DNA from: Elephas maximus indicus
Taxonomy: Eukaryota > Chordata > Mammalia > Proboscidea > Elephantidae
DNA: 64,000 bases
Reading direction: 5' to 3'
Assembly: GCF_024166365.1 (NCBI RefSeq)
Contig: NC_064838.1
Location: forward strand, 72,184,001 to 72,248,000
Below, piece by piece: positions 46,034 through 57,331 of the stretch. The notes beneath the pieces are model-generated. The model was not told where the DNA came from. It did not search any database and saw nothing but the letters and a program-made list of their open reading frames with translations. Every line of letters starts with the position of its first letter. Position 1 is the stretch's first letter. A program made the translations under genes and the position numbers.

Positions 46034-47173
46034 AAACTATTAAAAACTCACATATGTAAACTTATAATTTAATAAATTATTTTGAAAGCAAAAGTTAATC
46101 AGCCCTCAAAATGCATCACTTCCAGTTATTTTACTATTATGTGTGCTCTTGAGATTACTTACATCTATTGTATCTTGATGATGGATATGGGCTATATTGC
46201 TGTGCTGCTATGCATCTCTTCCCAACTCTGTGATCATGACATCACGTTGGTAGCTTGAAATTCGCCATGGTGGGAGTATTTACACCATGAGAATTAGCAG
46301 GCACTGCAAATCAGTATCTCTTTTTCTTTACAAAGAGCTGGTCGTTAAACATTTAACAGCACACCACAGGGTCAGTCACTCTAATAGGAACAATATGTAT
46401 ATTTTCTGTATTATCTGTGGTGAACTGTGTATTATCAATGCGGGCTTTTTGTTTTACACGTATTTTAACAAAAGGGGAGAAATGCCAATTAGACCTACCT
46501 ACTTTTTTTTTTACCTAGAAGTAGAATACATGGGTGAGAAAGAAAACATGTTCCACAATCACAGTACATGGGGTTAAAAGGGTTTCTCTGGGGCCGAGGG
46601 TGGCTGTATGTGTTGAAGGACACAGGATGCAGAATTCATGGCTTTGACAAGATTGAAAATCATGACGGCTCCAGAAACTGATGTGCAATTTCAGTTCAGT
46701 GGCACTAAAAAAGTATTTCAAGTCTTGTACTCTCACCAGTAAAATGAATCGTGTGCTGGTCACGTACTGGGCATTGCTTTGCTTCTCCTATACTTCAACT
46801 TAAGGTCTGGAAGAAACTCCAGCTGTGAAAGCAACATGTTCTAAACTGTCTGACCCTCAACTAGTATGCTCTCACGCCTGGAGAAGCTCATGTCAACTCA
46901 TCATGTGGTTCTCCATCTGTACAATAAATGACCAACCTGGGGGAAAAAGGAGCTTCCCTGTGGCAATGTACTTAAAAGAGTTACCAGATTTAATGTGTTA
47001 TTTTTCTTTTATAAATAAATAATATTCCAAACTTGCTACCCTTTTCCATGATGAAAACGATGTCAGTAACGCACCTAAAGGATATTTGAAAAAATAACTA
47101 TATTTGTCTTTTCAGGGCAAAGGTTATGTTCTAACAAAACAAAAGAGAGAGAGAGAGTAACAGCTTTTCAAAA
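46034..47173. other. Non-repetitive intergenic DNA
   Basis: No clear repeats, coding exon or RNA gene. Together with 1331-2672 this is one of the longer unique blocks in the window. Confidence 0.45.
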
Positions 47174-47184
47174 TAAACTCATGC

Positions 47185-47376
47185 AGTCCAGACGCAAGAC
47201 GAGAAGGCAGAAAGGGACAGGAGCTGGTTGAATGGACACGGGAAATCTGGGGTGGAAAGGGTGAGTGTGCTGTCATTATAGAGAGAGCAACTAGGGTCAC
47301 ATAACAATGTGTTTATAAATTTTTGTATGAGCAACTACAGCTGTAAACTTTCACTTACAACATAATTAAAAAAAAT
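47185..47376 (+). mobile_element. Short L1 3' end
   Basis: 192 bp matching the end of the L1 at 2691-5287, with an A-rich tail. Flanks carry TAAACTCATGC (47174-47184) and TAAACTCGTAC (47377-47387), a diverged target duplication. Confidence 0.88.
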
Positions 47377-47387
47377 TAAACTCGTAC

Positions 47388-47862
47388 TTTGGAGAGAGTA
47401 TACTGACAATGGGTAGTGTAAGTGTCTCTAGTGTTAGGTGATTTTGAGGCAGAATACTATGTAAGTGGGCCACCTAGTAACATCATTTCTAATGCTTTAA
47501 ACACTTGGAAACAGGGTATTTGGTCCTCCTAAAAAACCAAAATAAGGTAATTTGTTAACAATATGAAAATGTAGAGCCTTCCAGTTATTTTGCAACAATA
47601 ACTGATTGACATTAGGAAAAATGGAAATCGTTAGCTGAATTTCAACAAGGAGCTTTGCATACCTGGTGGATAAGGCTGAAAAATGAGTATCACAACCTGT
47701 TAGGCAAAGTCCATAAAGCGCTTTTTCCATTTGGTATCTGTGCATGTTGCTCAAGTTCTTTTTCAAGTACTGGAATAATCTGAATATAGAACTAAACCAA
47801 CATTGTCAAAAAATTGAGCATATTTACCTTTGCTAAAACATGCACATACAGGTATATATATA
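47388..47862. other. Unassigned intergenic sequence
   Basis: No gene or recognised repeat. Confidence 0.35.
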
Positions 47863-48030
47863 AAACCAAAACAAAACCAAACCATTGCCGACAAGTCGAT
47901 TCTGACTCACAGCAACCTTGTAGGACAGAGTAGAACTGCCCCATAGGGTTTTCAAAGAGCTCCTGGTGGATTCAAACTGCTGACCTTTTGGCTAGCAGCT
48001 AAACTCTTAATTACTACACCACCAATTTTT
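47863..48030 (-). mobile_element. AfroSINE type A
   Basis: Reverse-oriented copy with an A-rich AAAACCAAAACAAAACC start; its head abuts a (TA)n tract. Confidence 0.92.

Positions 48031-48032
<2 letters not shown>

Positions 48033-48065
<33 letters not shown>
48033..48065. repeat. (TA)n microsatellite
   Basis: About 16 uninterrupted AT dinucleotides between two SINE copies in the same orientation; a second AT-rich tract follows at 48250-48300. Confidence 0.95.
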
Positions 48066-48068
<3 letters not shown>

Positions 48069-48069
48069 G

Positions 48070-48247
48070 AACAACAACAAATGAAAACCAAACCGGTTGC
48101 CGTCAAGTTGATTCCAACTCATAGCGACCCTAGAGGACAGAGTAGAACTACCCCATAGGGTTTCCCAGGAAAGCCTAGTGGATTCAGACTTCTGACCCTG
48201 ACCTTTGGGTTAGCAGCTGAATTCTTAACCCCTACACCACCAGGGTT
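48070..48247 (-). mobile_element. AfroSINE type A
   Basis: Second copy of a direct-repeat SINE pair, flanked by TATATACAC-type sequence on both sides, which may be its target duplication but is hard to tell from the microsatellite. Confidence 0.9.
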
Positions 48248-48348
48248 TATATACACATATATATATAATATATACATACACACGTACACACACACACGTA
48301 TTTTTTAGTGAGAAGTGTGCTGTGTCCTAAGTAAAATAAAAATATTTT

Positions 48349-48859
48349 ATTTATTTATTTGTTTTTATTGTGTTCTACATGACCGTTTAGAGAACAAATT
48401 AGTTTCTCATTAAATAATTAATGCACATATTATTTTGTAACATTGGCTGCCAGCCCTGTGACATGTCAGCACTCTCCCCTTTTTGACCTTGGGTTCCCCA
48501 TTTCCATGCGTCCAGCTTTCCTGGGCCCTCTTGCCTTCTCGATCTTGGCCCTGGGCTGGTGGGCCCATTTAGTCTGGTATACATGGTTGAGCTACTCGCA
48601 TTATTGTTTGCTTTATGGGCCTGTCTAATCTTTGGCTGAAGGGGGAACCTCAGGAGTGACTTCAGTACTGAGTTAGAAGAGTGTCCGGGGCCATACTCTT
48701 GTGGTTTCTCCTGTCTCTGTCAAACCAGTAAGTCTGGTCCTTTTCTGTGAGTTAGAATTTTGTTCTCCGTTTTTCTCCAGCTCTGTCTGGGAGCCTCTCT
48801 TGTGACCCCTGTCAGAGTATTTGGTGATGGTAGCCGGGCACCATCTGGTTGTGTTGGAA
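48349..48859 (-). mobile_element. 5'-truncated L1 3' UTR
   Basis: About 510 bp of L1 3' UTR in reverse orientation, flanked by a perfect 15-bp target duplication AAATAAAAATATTTT (48334-48348 and 48860-48874). Perfect flanks indicate a comparatively young insertion. Confidence 0.93.
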
Positions 48860-49218
48860 AAATAAAAATATTTTTTAAAGGTAGTTTATTTGATATTTAT
48901 ATTTTCTTTTCAAAATGTGAAACTGTAGTACTTGGACCAGCAGCACCAGCACTACTTGGAAGCTTGTTATCAAAGAAGGTTCTTGGTTCCCACCCCAGGC
49001 CCCAGGTCACTGCTTTGAGTTAAATGCAAGAATTACCTGCACTGATGAGTTTGGTATAAGTACAATCAGGAGAGGCCAAAGCTATTTACTGTCAGGTAGG
49101 GTGAGGGGTTAGAGGAGGTCTGCTCTTCCAGTTAGAAGTTTTGAGGATGAAAATAATTCTTGACATTTTGAAGTGAGATTGTGTTAAAACAGATTTTCTG
49201 GGGTAGGTGGAGCCCCTA

Positions 49219-49385
49219 ACCAAAGACCAAACCAAGTGCCATCGAGTCGATTCCGACTCATAGTGACCCTATAGGACAGAGTAGAACTGCCCCATAGAGT
49301 TTCCAAGGAGCTCCTGGCGGATTCCAACTCCTGACGATTTGGTTAGCAGCCGTAGCACTTAACCAATACACCAGCAGGGTTTCCA
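49219..49385 (-). mobile_element. AfroSINE type A
   Basis: Reverse-oriented complete copy flanked by a perfect 12-bp target duplication GTGGAGCCCCTA (49207-49218 and 49386-49397). Confidence 0.95.
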
Positions 49386-49461
49386 GTGGAGCCCCTACTA
49401 GGTATAAATTCCAACTTCACTTTTATAATGGCACTCAGTAGTAGATGAATAGAATAATAGT

Positions 49462-49612
49462 CAGAGCCCTGGTGGGGCGATGGTTGAGAGCTCAACTGCC
49501 AACCGAAAGGTTGGCAGTTGGAATCCACCACCCACTCTTTGGAAACCCTGTGGGGCAGTCATACCCTGTCCTATATCATCATTATGAGTCGGAATCAACT
49601 TGACAGCAAGTT
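49462..49612 (+). mobile_element. AfroSINE, diverged
   Basis: Plus-oriented copy starting AGAGCCCTGGTGG and ending in the RTE-like tail ('GAATCAACTTGACAGCAAG'). Confidence 0.88.
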
Positions 49613-49617
49613 AACAT

Positions 49618-49858
49618 AACATTTATCATGTGCCAGGCGTTGTTCTAAGTTCTGGTGAATTACTTAATTTGACCCTTTCTACAACCCTCAGAGGTGGTGA
49701 GTCTGCTATTATTCTCAGTTTACAGATGAGGAAGCTGAGGTACAGAGAGGTTGTTTGCTCAGGGTCACACCCCTAAAAAGTAGCAAAGCCAGGATTTGGA
49801 AGCTAGCCTATCTGGCTCCAGAAACCAAGCTCTTAACCATTACACTACATTGCCTAGG
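49618..49858 (-). mobile_element. MIR, nearly complete
   Basis: Reverse-oriented MIR with 'CATGTGCCAGGCGTTGTTCT', the conserved core around 'GATGAGGAAGCTGAGG' and the tRNA-like end 'CTCTTAACCATTACACTACA'. Confidence 0.9.
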
Positions 49859-49959
49859 TATAAAATGTATAACTGAATAAATATTCATACATTGGAGGTG
49901 TATACACAAATGTTTTTACTGATGAGGAATATGATCAAAAAAAGTTGGCCACCACTAGC

Positions 49960-50430
49960 CTAGGGGATATAAGCTCAAACGCTAGTGTGACATAAAAAGC
50001 CTTTTGTGATCTGGCCCCAATCAATCTCTCTGACCCCACCTGTTGCTTTCTTCCCTTGAAATCTGTGTTCTGACTTCTTGCATATTGAACGAGCATCCTA
50101 GCAGCTCCCTGAATTCCCAATGACTTCTCTTATCTCCTACTTGAATTTAAGAACTCTACCTGCCCTTCTCAATCCCCAGCTTCTTGACTTCCTTCACATC
50201 GCCTCATCCCCCTAACACAATGGCAAGGCCAGCCCAAGTATCCTATGTACACTCCCAGCATTCTCTGTATGCTTCTCCATGACCCTTGTTTCACTAATTT
50301 GTAATTATCTCTTCACTTGTTTGTCTACCACCCTTAACTGCAGTGTTCTATCTTGTTAGTTTCTTATGCCTAGCATCTAGTGTACAGCCTGGATATAGTA
50401 GGTGATGTTCATACAGATAAATGAAATATC
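49960..50430 (+). mobile_element. L2 LINE 3' end
   Basis: Ancient L2 3' region: 'CTTTTGTGATCTGGCCCC' at its start and 'TATAGTAGGTGATGTTCATA' near its end are recognisable. No coding frame. Confidence 0.7.
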
Positions 50431-50704
50431 GGTGAAAGAGAAAGCAACCATTGCCCGAAGAGTTGTTCTTCAACCTGTTATTTGTATAATGGCCACCAGA
50501 GGGGGGCAGACGAACAGGGTCGAGTGAACACCACACATTTGGAAGAATTAGGGGCCAAAACTTTAAAGAATTATCCTAGATCTGAAAGGGAAGTTGAGTG
50601 GTCATGTAGGCCATTGCCATGTTTTATACAAAACTTTTCAAATAAGCACAATGATATTTAAAAATTTTTTTTGTTTTGCTTTTGTTTTTATCTAGGTAGT
50701 CTTC

Positions 50705-51595
50705 CCACTACTCTTTGCCAGTTTGTTTCACTGTGGTGATTTTCAAGTTGCTGTGATGCTGGAAACTATGCTACCACCAGTACTTCGAATACCAGTAGGG
50801 TCACCCATGGTGGATAGGTTTCAGCGGAGCTTCCAGACTAAGATAGACGGTTAAGTAGGACATGGTGACTTCTAAAAAAAACTGGCCAATGAAAACCTTC
50901 TGAATAGCAGCGGAACATTGTGTGATGTAGGGCTAGAAGATGAGTCCCTCATTGGAAGGAACTCAAAAGACGACTGGGGCATAGCTGCCTCGTAAAGCAG
51001 AGTAGACCTTAATGACTCGGATGGAGTCAAGCTTTCAGGATCTTTGTATGCTGATGTGGCAAGACTCAAAATGAGAAGAAACAGCTGTAAATATCCATTA
51101 ATAATTGGAATGTGGAATGTACGTAGTATAAATCTAGGAAAACTGGAAGTCTTCAACAAAGAAATAGAACAGGTAAAGACTGATATTCTAGGCATTAGTG
51201 AGCTTGAAAGGGACTGGAATTGGTCATTTTGAATCAGACAATCATGTGGTCTACTCTGCTGGAAATGACAAACTGAAGAGGAGTGGTGTCACACTCATTG
51301 TCAAAAAGAACATTTCAGGGTCTGTCCTGAAGCACAGTGCTGTCAGTGATAGGATAATATCCATACTCTTACAAGGAGGACCAGTTCATATGACTATGAT
51401 GCAAATTTATACACCAACCACTAATGTCCTGTAGGGTCACTGAGTCAGAGTTGACTCGAGGGCAGCGCGTTTCTTTTTTTTTTTTTAATCATTAATATCA
51501 CATGCAAATAAAATTTTTCTGGAGAATATTCCAAACTGTCTGCAGCAGTATATGGACTGGCAACTGCCAGGAACTCAACAGAATTAACAACAGGA
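50705..51595 (+). mobile_element. RTE LINE copy 3 with central deletion and SINE patch
   Basis: 50705-51428 matches the 5' end and endonuclease start of the full-length RTE (same 'GCTTCCAGACTAAGA' leader and endonuclease frame around 51044-51428, 'IIGMWNVRSINLGKLEVFNK'). 51486-51595 matches the RT region ('AATATCACATGCAAATAAAA' onward). The 1.2 kb that should lie between (compare about 41250-40030 of copy 2) is missing. In its place is a 56-bp SINE tail (51429-51484). Non-functional. Confidence 0.85.
51429..51484 (+). mobile_element. SINE tail at RTE deletion junction
   Basis: The last ~40 bp of an AfroSINE ('CCTGTAGGGTCACTGAGTC' onward) with a T-rich end. The end is of SINE type (GCGTTTCTTTT) rather than the AAC-microsatellite end of the RTE itself. 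Confidence 0.8.
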
Positions 51596-51660
51596 TCTAA
51601 TTTATAGAGTTTTTGTGAGGATCAAATGATTTAATACTATAAGGTGCTTAGCACAGCAAT
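51596..51660 (+). mobile_element. MIR fragment
   Basis: Short MIR core: 'TTTGTGAGGATCAAATGATT' and 'GGTGCTTAGCACAG'. Confidence 0.6.
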
Positions 51661-51920
51661 ACCAACCTACCTTTTTATGTATCAATTCCAAACTCAAGGG
51701 AGAACGGACGATGGCAAGTCAGATTGTCAAGAGCAGGGAGGCCAAGGGATGGGACACATCTCTCAGGAATGGGTCCTGGGAGCCATTAGAAACAGGCAGC
51801 ATCACAACCCAGCTCAACATTTGTTGCTGGAGTGCAGAGGCCCCTTTTCTACCAAAGACCTTGGGTTGCACCATTGACATCACATGAACACTGATACCCT
51901 GGAATCCAGGGATGGGATTA

Positions 51921-52082
51921 AAAACAAAAAAAGACAAACCCATTGAGTTGATTCTGACTCATAGCAACCATTTAGGACAAAGTAGAACTATCCCACAGGG
52001 TTTCCAAGGAGTGCCTGGTGGATTTGAACCACCAACCTTCTGGTTAAAAGCTGTAGCTCTTAACCACTGAGCTAACATAGCT
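51921..52082 (-). mobile_element. AfroSINE type A
   Basis: Reverse-oriented copy flanked by a perfect 15-bp target duplication CCAGGGATGGGATTA (51906-51920 and 52083-52097). Confidence 0.95.
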
Positions 52083-52110
52083 CCAGGGATGGGATTAGTA
52101 CATGCATAAA

Positions 52111-52314
52111 CCAGTTGCCACCAATTTGATTTAGACTCATGGTGACCCCATGTGTGTCAGGGTAGAATTATGCTCCATGGATTCTTCAAAGGCTGACTTT
52201 TTAGAACTAGATCACCAGGCCTTTTTCTGAGGTGCCTCAGCGTAGACTCCAACCTTCAACCTTTTGGGTAGTAGCCCAACACATTAACCATTTGCCCCCC
52301 AGGGACTCTAGATG
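52111..52314 (-). mobile_element. AfroSINE type B
   Basis: Reverse-oriented type B copy flanked by TGCATAAA (52103-52110 and 52315-52322). Confidence 0.92.
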
Positions 52315-52324
52315 TGCATAAAAA

Positions 52325-52483
52325 CTAAACTCGTTGCCCTTGAGTCGATTTCAACTCATACCGACCCTATAGGACAGAGTAGAGCTGCCCCACAGAGTTT
52401 TCAAGGAGCACCTGGTGGATTCGAACTGCCAGCCTTCCGGTTAGCAGCATGAAGCTCTTTCCGCTGTGCAACCAGGGTTTCCA
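52325..52483 (-). mobile_element. AfroSINE type A
   Basis: Third SINE of a tight cluster in the same orientation. Flanks ATGTGCATA (52312-52320) and ATGTGCGTA (about 52485-52493) suggest it inserted at the right target duplication of the preceding SINE. Confidence 0.9.
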
Positions 52484-52562
52484 GTATGTGCGTAGGGAAG
52501 GAAAAACAAGGTTAGGTTCTTGTCCTTCTCAGCACCATCACATCCAGAGAGCTCTTCCCCTC

Positions 52563-52583
52563 AGCAGCAGCAGCAGCAGCAGC
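52563..52583. repeat. (CAG)7 microsatellite
   Basis: Seven uninterrupted CAG units. The flanking short frames (52449-52727 plus, 52538-52804 minus) do not resemble any protein, so this is treated as non-coding. Confidence 0.85.
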
Positions 52584-53141
52584 ACCTCTTCAGCCACACA
52601 AGAAAATGGAATTGGTTTTCTTGAAATATTTTCTTGGAGGGGGGAAAAATCCCTTTTGGAGGGAAGAAGTAGAAACGTCTTGGATATTAAAGCATCCATT
52701 CCCAGACAATATCCTGGGGGCTGCTGAGACCAGCAAAGAGGGCATGAATGTGAGACCAAGAGAGGCTGGTCTGTTTGAGCAGCTACAGAGAGGACTGCAC
52801 TCATATCACTAATGGAAAATGAGAGGAAGGAGGAAGGAGGTGCCCAGTGATGCCCTGGATGAATGTCTTAATGACTAAGGTTGACAGGATGGCTTGGTGC
52901 CCTGGTAGAATCACAGAGAGTTTAGAAATGAACAGCCTTGTTTTCCTGCTTAACCTCTCCCTATTCAATCTCTTTGCTCCCCTGGCTGTGGTGACCCTGC
53001 TTTTTCTTACTTCCTTGATCCTCCTATTGTCTTTGACAATTGTGGGCACTTCTCAAACCTCTCTTCTCTTCTGAATGGCTCCGCTGACTGGCTATCATAC
53101 TTCTTGGATATGCGCTGCTTATTTGTCATTTAACCCCTCAT
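52584..53141. other. Non-repetitive intergenic DNA
   Basis: Moderate G+C, no recognised repeat, no supported exon. Confidence 0.4.
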
Positions 53142-53151
53142 GTCCTATGCT

Positions 53152-53322
53152 CCGGAAAATTCTGGTGGCGTAGTGGTGAAGTGCTATGGCTGCTAACCAA
53201 AAGGTTCGCAGTTCGAATCCACCAGGTGCTCCTTGTAAACTCTGTGGGGCAGTTCTACTCTGTCCTATAGGTTTGCTATGTGTCGGAATCTACTTGACGG
53301 CAATGGCTCTTTTTTCTTCTTG
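53152..53322 (+). mobile_element. AfroSINE type A
   Basis: Plus-oriented copy flanked by a perfect 10-bp target duplication GTCCTATGCT (53142-53151 and 53323-53332). Confidence 0.94.
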
Positions 53323-53421
53323 GTCCTATGCTGTATTTTCTGCTACAAAAAGGGAGGAATATTTTATTTAGTTTAACTGGTCACATATTTAGATTATTTC
53401 TCCCTAGCTGGGCTGTTGTTT

Positions 53422-53590
53422 GGAATCCCTGGTGGTGTAGTGGTTATGTGCTACAGCTGCTAACCAAAAGGTCGGCAATTCAAATCCACCAGGCGCTCCT
53501 TGGAAACTATGGAGTAGTTCTACTCTGACCTATAGGGTCGCTATGAGTCAGAATTGACTCAACGGCAACGGATTTGGTTATGGTTTTGGG
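53422..53590 (+). mobile_element. AfroSINE type A
   Basis: Plus-oriented complete copy ending in the G/T-rich 'GGATTTGGTTATGGTTTTGG' tail; flanks resemble each other (GGGCTGTTGTTTGG and GGGGCTTTTGTTGG). Confidence 0.92.
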
Positions 53591-53739
53591 GCTTTTGTTG
53601 GACTATAGGCCCATGTCCTAGTTTACTTTTTTATTCCATGAGAGACGCAAACATGAGACCTTGTCCAGACTGGACTCAAAAATTTCTGATATGGTTCCTA
53701 TTGGGCTATTGTCCACATTGAACACATAACAACCTGGGA

Positions 53740-53950
53740 GGTCTGGTGGGGAAAAAGGCCTATGCTGAGAGTCAGGAGACCTGGCTTCTGATTCTCACAT
53801 GAGCCATGAGATGTGGCCAAATCACAACTCTCTTTATTTCATGGATTTTCTATCTTGAAATAATGACAATAAAATGTGTCCTAACTCTCAGGATTGCTGT
53901 GAAAACACACGGGAATGATAAAAAGAAAGTGCTGTATAAATTCAAGTTAT
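53740..53950 (+). mobile_element. MIR
   Basis: Forward MIR with the 'GGAGACCTGGCTTCTGATTC' start, a conserved core ('AATAATGACAATAAAATGTG') and 'GGATTGCTGTGAAAAC' end. Confidence 0.75.
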
Positions 53951-54473
53951 GTTTATTCACATTGATAATTCAAAGGGAAAACCGAGATGTTACCAATAAG
54001 GTATCATTTTCAGGTACAATTCTTGCTACCAAGTTTGCATTTACACAATTGTTTTACAATTACACAATGTAATTATAATTACATTACACAGATGAAATGA
54101 CTCCATTTCATCTGCTGAAAGCAGGAACCAGTGGTTAAGCCAACCTTTTAATTAACCTTGAAAAGCTTTGTGGAACTTTAAAGAAAATCTAATAGGAAAT
54201 CTTGGTTTCCAAAACTTTCTGTTGGGAAAACTCATTCCACGAGTTGCACTTGGCATCAAAGTGCCAATTGGCAAATCATAACTTCACTGCTAAGTGGACT
54301 TTTTTTTCTTTTTTGGTACTTCTGGCAAGTGTTTAAATAACTACTTTCAGTAATGAAGTTTTTTTTTTTTTTAAACATCAACCTTTCCTTTCCCCTTTTG
54401 TTAAAGAGCCCAAATTCTAATTCTCTTCTCTTAATCAAGCTGCAAATTCAATTTTACTCACTGCCTTGTATGT
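53951..54473. other. Unassigned AT-rich sequence
   Basis: No gene or recognised repeat. A short palindromic AT stretch (ATTACACAATGTAATTATAATT) lies near 54058-54080. Confidence 0.35.
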
Positions 54474-54997
54474 TGTCTTAGTTATCTAGCACTGCTATAC
54501 CAGAAATACAAAGAGTGGATGGCTTTCAAAGAGAAGTTTATTCTCTCACAGTCTAGGAGGCTAGAAGTCCAAACTCAGTGTGCCAGCTCCAGCGGAAGGC
54601 TTTATCTCTGGGTCAGCTCTGGAGGAAGGTCCTTATCATCAATCTTCCCTGGCTGAGGATCTTCTCAGTAGCGCAGGGACTCTGGTCTAAATGACCCACT
54701 ATTCTCCTGCCTCTTGTTTCTTGGTGGTATTAGGTCCCCATGTCTCCCTGCTGGATTCTCTTTTTTCTATCTCAAAAGAGATTGATTTAAGACACAGCCT
54801 AATCTTTTAGATTGAGTCCTGCCTCATTAATGTAACTTCCACTAATCCCACTTCATTAACATCATAGAGGTAGGATTTACAACACATAAGAAAATCACAT
54901 CAAATGACAAAACAGAGGACAATCACACCATACTGGAAAGCATGGCCTAGCCAAGTTGACACACATTTTTTGGAGAGACACAATTCAATCCATTACA
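54474..54997 (-). mobile_element. Solo MaLR LTR
   Basis: Complete 524-bp LTR of the same family as those at 14.7 and 24.5 kb, flanked by TATGT (54469-54473) and TATGC (54998-55002). A ~5-bp duplication on a lone LTR fits excision of the interior by LTR-LTR recombination. Confidence 0.88.
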
Positions 54998-55002
54998 TAT
55001 GC

Positions 55003-55540
55003 AGCAGACACAGTGTAAGGCAGTGGGTCAATAGGGTCCAGTCCTTGCTCTCAAGGAGCATCTAGTCAAGTAGGAAAGACAGATGGTAAAAAAAAGAGGA
55101 AAAAAAAATCATTTTTAATTACTTACGATTATGCAGTTAACAATTATCTAACAGTGTATGAGTCTGGGTAGGCTAGCAGCTGTAACAAACAATCCCCAAT
55201 TTTCAGTGTGTTAACATAGTAACTTACACAAAGTGCAATGTGTCCGTTCTTGGTTGAGTGGTTCTCTTCCAAGTGGTGATGCAGGGATCCAGGCTCACTC
55301 TACCTTGTGATGTCACCGTCTTCAACTCATGGCCTCTAAGTTCACCAGGAAAGGGGAAGTTAGCGTGGGCAACGTGCAGTGGGTACTTAGCCACCTCAGC
55401 ATAGCAGTGATACACATGACCTCTGCTCGTATTTCATTAACCAGGTCTAGTCACACAGCAATTTAGATGCTGGGCAGCTGCTTCCCAGCCCCAACTACAC
55501 TATACAGGAGGAATGCATATCTTTGGAAAATAGTTAGTCA
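55003..55540. other. Non-repetitive intergenic DNA
   Basis: No gene or clear repeat. Confidence 0.35.
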
Positions 55541-55544
55541 AATC

Positions 55545-55680
55545 TGCCAGAGGCAGGTACTATTTTACAGATGACAAAATTGAGGAACTCACTCAAAGTC
55601 ACACAGCCAGTATGTGGAGAAACCAGATGTGAACCCATCTTTTTTTGATCCAAAGCTCATGCTCTAGCTGCTCTATTACA
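55545..55680 (-). mobile_element. MIR
   Basis: Reverse-oriented MIR: 'TACTATTTTACAGATGACAA' core, 'AGTCACACAGCCAGTATG', and a decayed tRNA-like end. Confidence 0.8.
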
Positions 55681-55845
55681 CACTCTACTGTGACCACTGC
55701 TCTAGACCATAGTGTGATTCTCATGTGCATGATCGGCCTGTGGATCCCATTTTCTCTGCTTTGGACCCGTCTGCAAAACTGGTATTGCTTCTGCCTTAGC
55801 TTTCTGGCCTAATTTTCCTTGGCCGTCACCTGAGGTCTTGCTAAA

Positions 55846-56049
55846 CAACCAACCCACTGCGACTGAGTTGACTTTGATTCATGGCAACCCTATAGGATGG
55901 AATAGAAGTCTCCCACAGGGTTTCCAAAGCTGTAAATCTTTACAGAAGTAGACTGCCACGTCTTTCTCCCATGGAGCAGCTGGTGGGTTCAAACCACCGA
56001 CATTTTGGTTAGCAGCTGAGTGCTTTAACCACTGAGCTGCCAGGGTTCC
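55846..56049 (-). mobile_element. AfroSINE, long type A
   Basis: Reverse-oriented copy of the long form, with the extra 'CTTTACAGAAGTAGACTGCC' box also seen at 57944-58141. Confidence 0.93.
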
Positions 56050-57145
56050 TTCAGGTCCTGCTAGTTTACTGTAATTCTCTCCTTCCTCATGTGAATTCAT
56101 AGGCCTGGAGGAAGTTTCCATCTTTGTGGCGTGGAAAACAAAGGAACAGGATTCAGTTTTCCACAGCTGCTATCTGGATGGGATAGCAGCAATTTGGATA
56201 TACAACTTCACACATCTTTGGTTATACAATGGTTACATTATTTTATAGTTCCACCTCCCACAGGCTAGTAAATGGTCAGTGTTAAATAATACCCAGGGCT
56301 GTAGGAGCTTGGATATAGAAGGCCACGTTGGGTTTGAGTATAGAACCAATTAATTTTATGAGAAGAAACCTCTACACTGGGTTACAAACATAAGTAACAG
56401 GACAAATATGTAAAATAGGCTCTTAACCTTTTGAATGAATAAATGCAAACAGCCTGACACAGATGTATGAGAGAAATGTCAACCTCATCCGAAACACCTT
56501 GATTAGACTGAATTCCAATTAGTATGCCCGTGTAAAAAATTACCTCGGAAGTTCGTAGCTAATACAACCATTTATTATGCTCATGGATCCTGTGGGTCAG
56601 GAATTTGAGCAGCACACAGCAGGGATGTCTTGTATTTGCTTTGCAATTTCTGGGACCCCAGTTGGAAGACTCATTGACTGACAGCTGAGATCATCTGAAG
56701 GCTTGTTCATTCATAAGTCTGATGGTTGATAATAGGTATTGGCTGGGGGCCTCTGTTCTCTTCATGTGGGCCTCTCCATGTCGTCTTTCTGTGTAGGCTA
56801 GTATGGGCTTCCTCACAGCATGGTGGCTGATTTCCAAGAGTAAGCATCTTGATAGAGAGAGAGAGAGAGGACTAGGCAAAAGCTGTATTGTCGTTTTAGA
56901 TCTAGCCTCTGAAGTCATGTAACATTGCTTCTGCCACATCGTTTGTTTATTGAAGCAGTCACAAACTCTTGTTCAGGTTCACAGGGAGGGGAAATAGACC
57001 ATGCCTCTTGATAAGGAGCAGCAAAATTCTGGAAGAATGAGTGAGACTGGAAATAGCGCTGCAGCCAATTTTGGAAAATATAATCTGCCACACTTTGCTT
57101 TTATTCTGATCCTTAAATCTGACTTAAATCTTAGCTATCATCTAC
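56050..57145. other. Non-repetitive intergenic DNA
   Basis: No recognised gene or repeat over about 1.1 kb; contains a short GA run near 56853-56868. Confidence 0.4.
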
Positions 57146-57161
57146 TTGGTACCCATGTACC

Positions 57162-57331
57162 AAACCAAAAAACCAAACCTAGTGCCGTCAAGTCGATTCC
57201 GACTCATAGCGACCCTATAGGACAGAGTAGAACTGTCCCATAGAGTTTCCAAGGCATGCCTGCCAGGTTAGAAGTGCTGACCGTTTGGTTAGCAGCTGTA
57301 GCACTTAACCGCTACACCACCAGAGTTTCCG
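57162..57331 (-). mobile_element. AfroSINE type A inside a MIR
   Basis: Reverse-oriented copy flanked by CCCATGTACC (57152-57161) and CCCATGTGCC (57332-57341). The right duplication is the start of the MIR phrase 'CATGTGCCAGGCCCTG', so the SINE landed at or in a MIR (reverse, to about 57480). Confidence 0.92.

Noticed and set aside
52449..52804. Poly-Ser/poly-Leu frames across the (CAG)7 tract as a possible triplet-repeat exon.
   Set aside because: Neither strand gives a recognisable protein or convincing splice sites on both sides.
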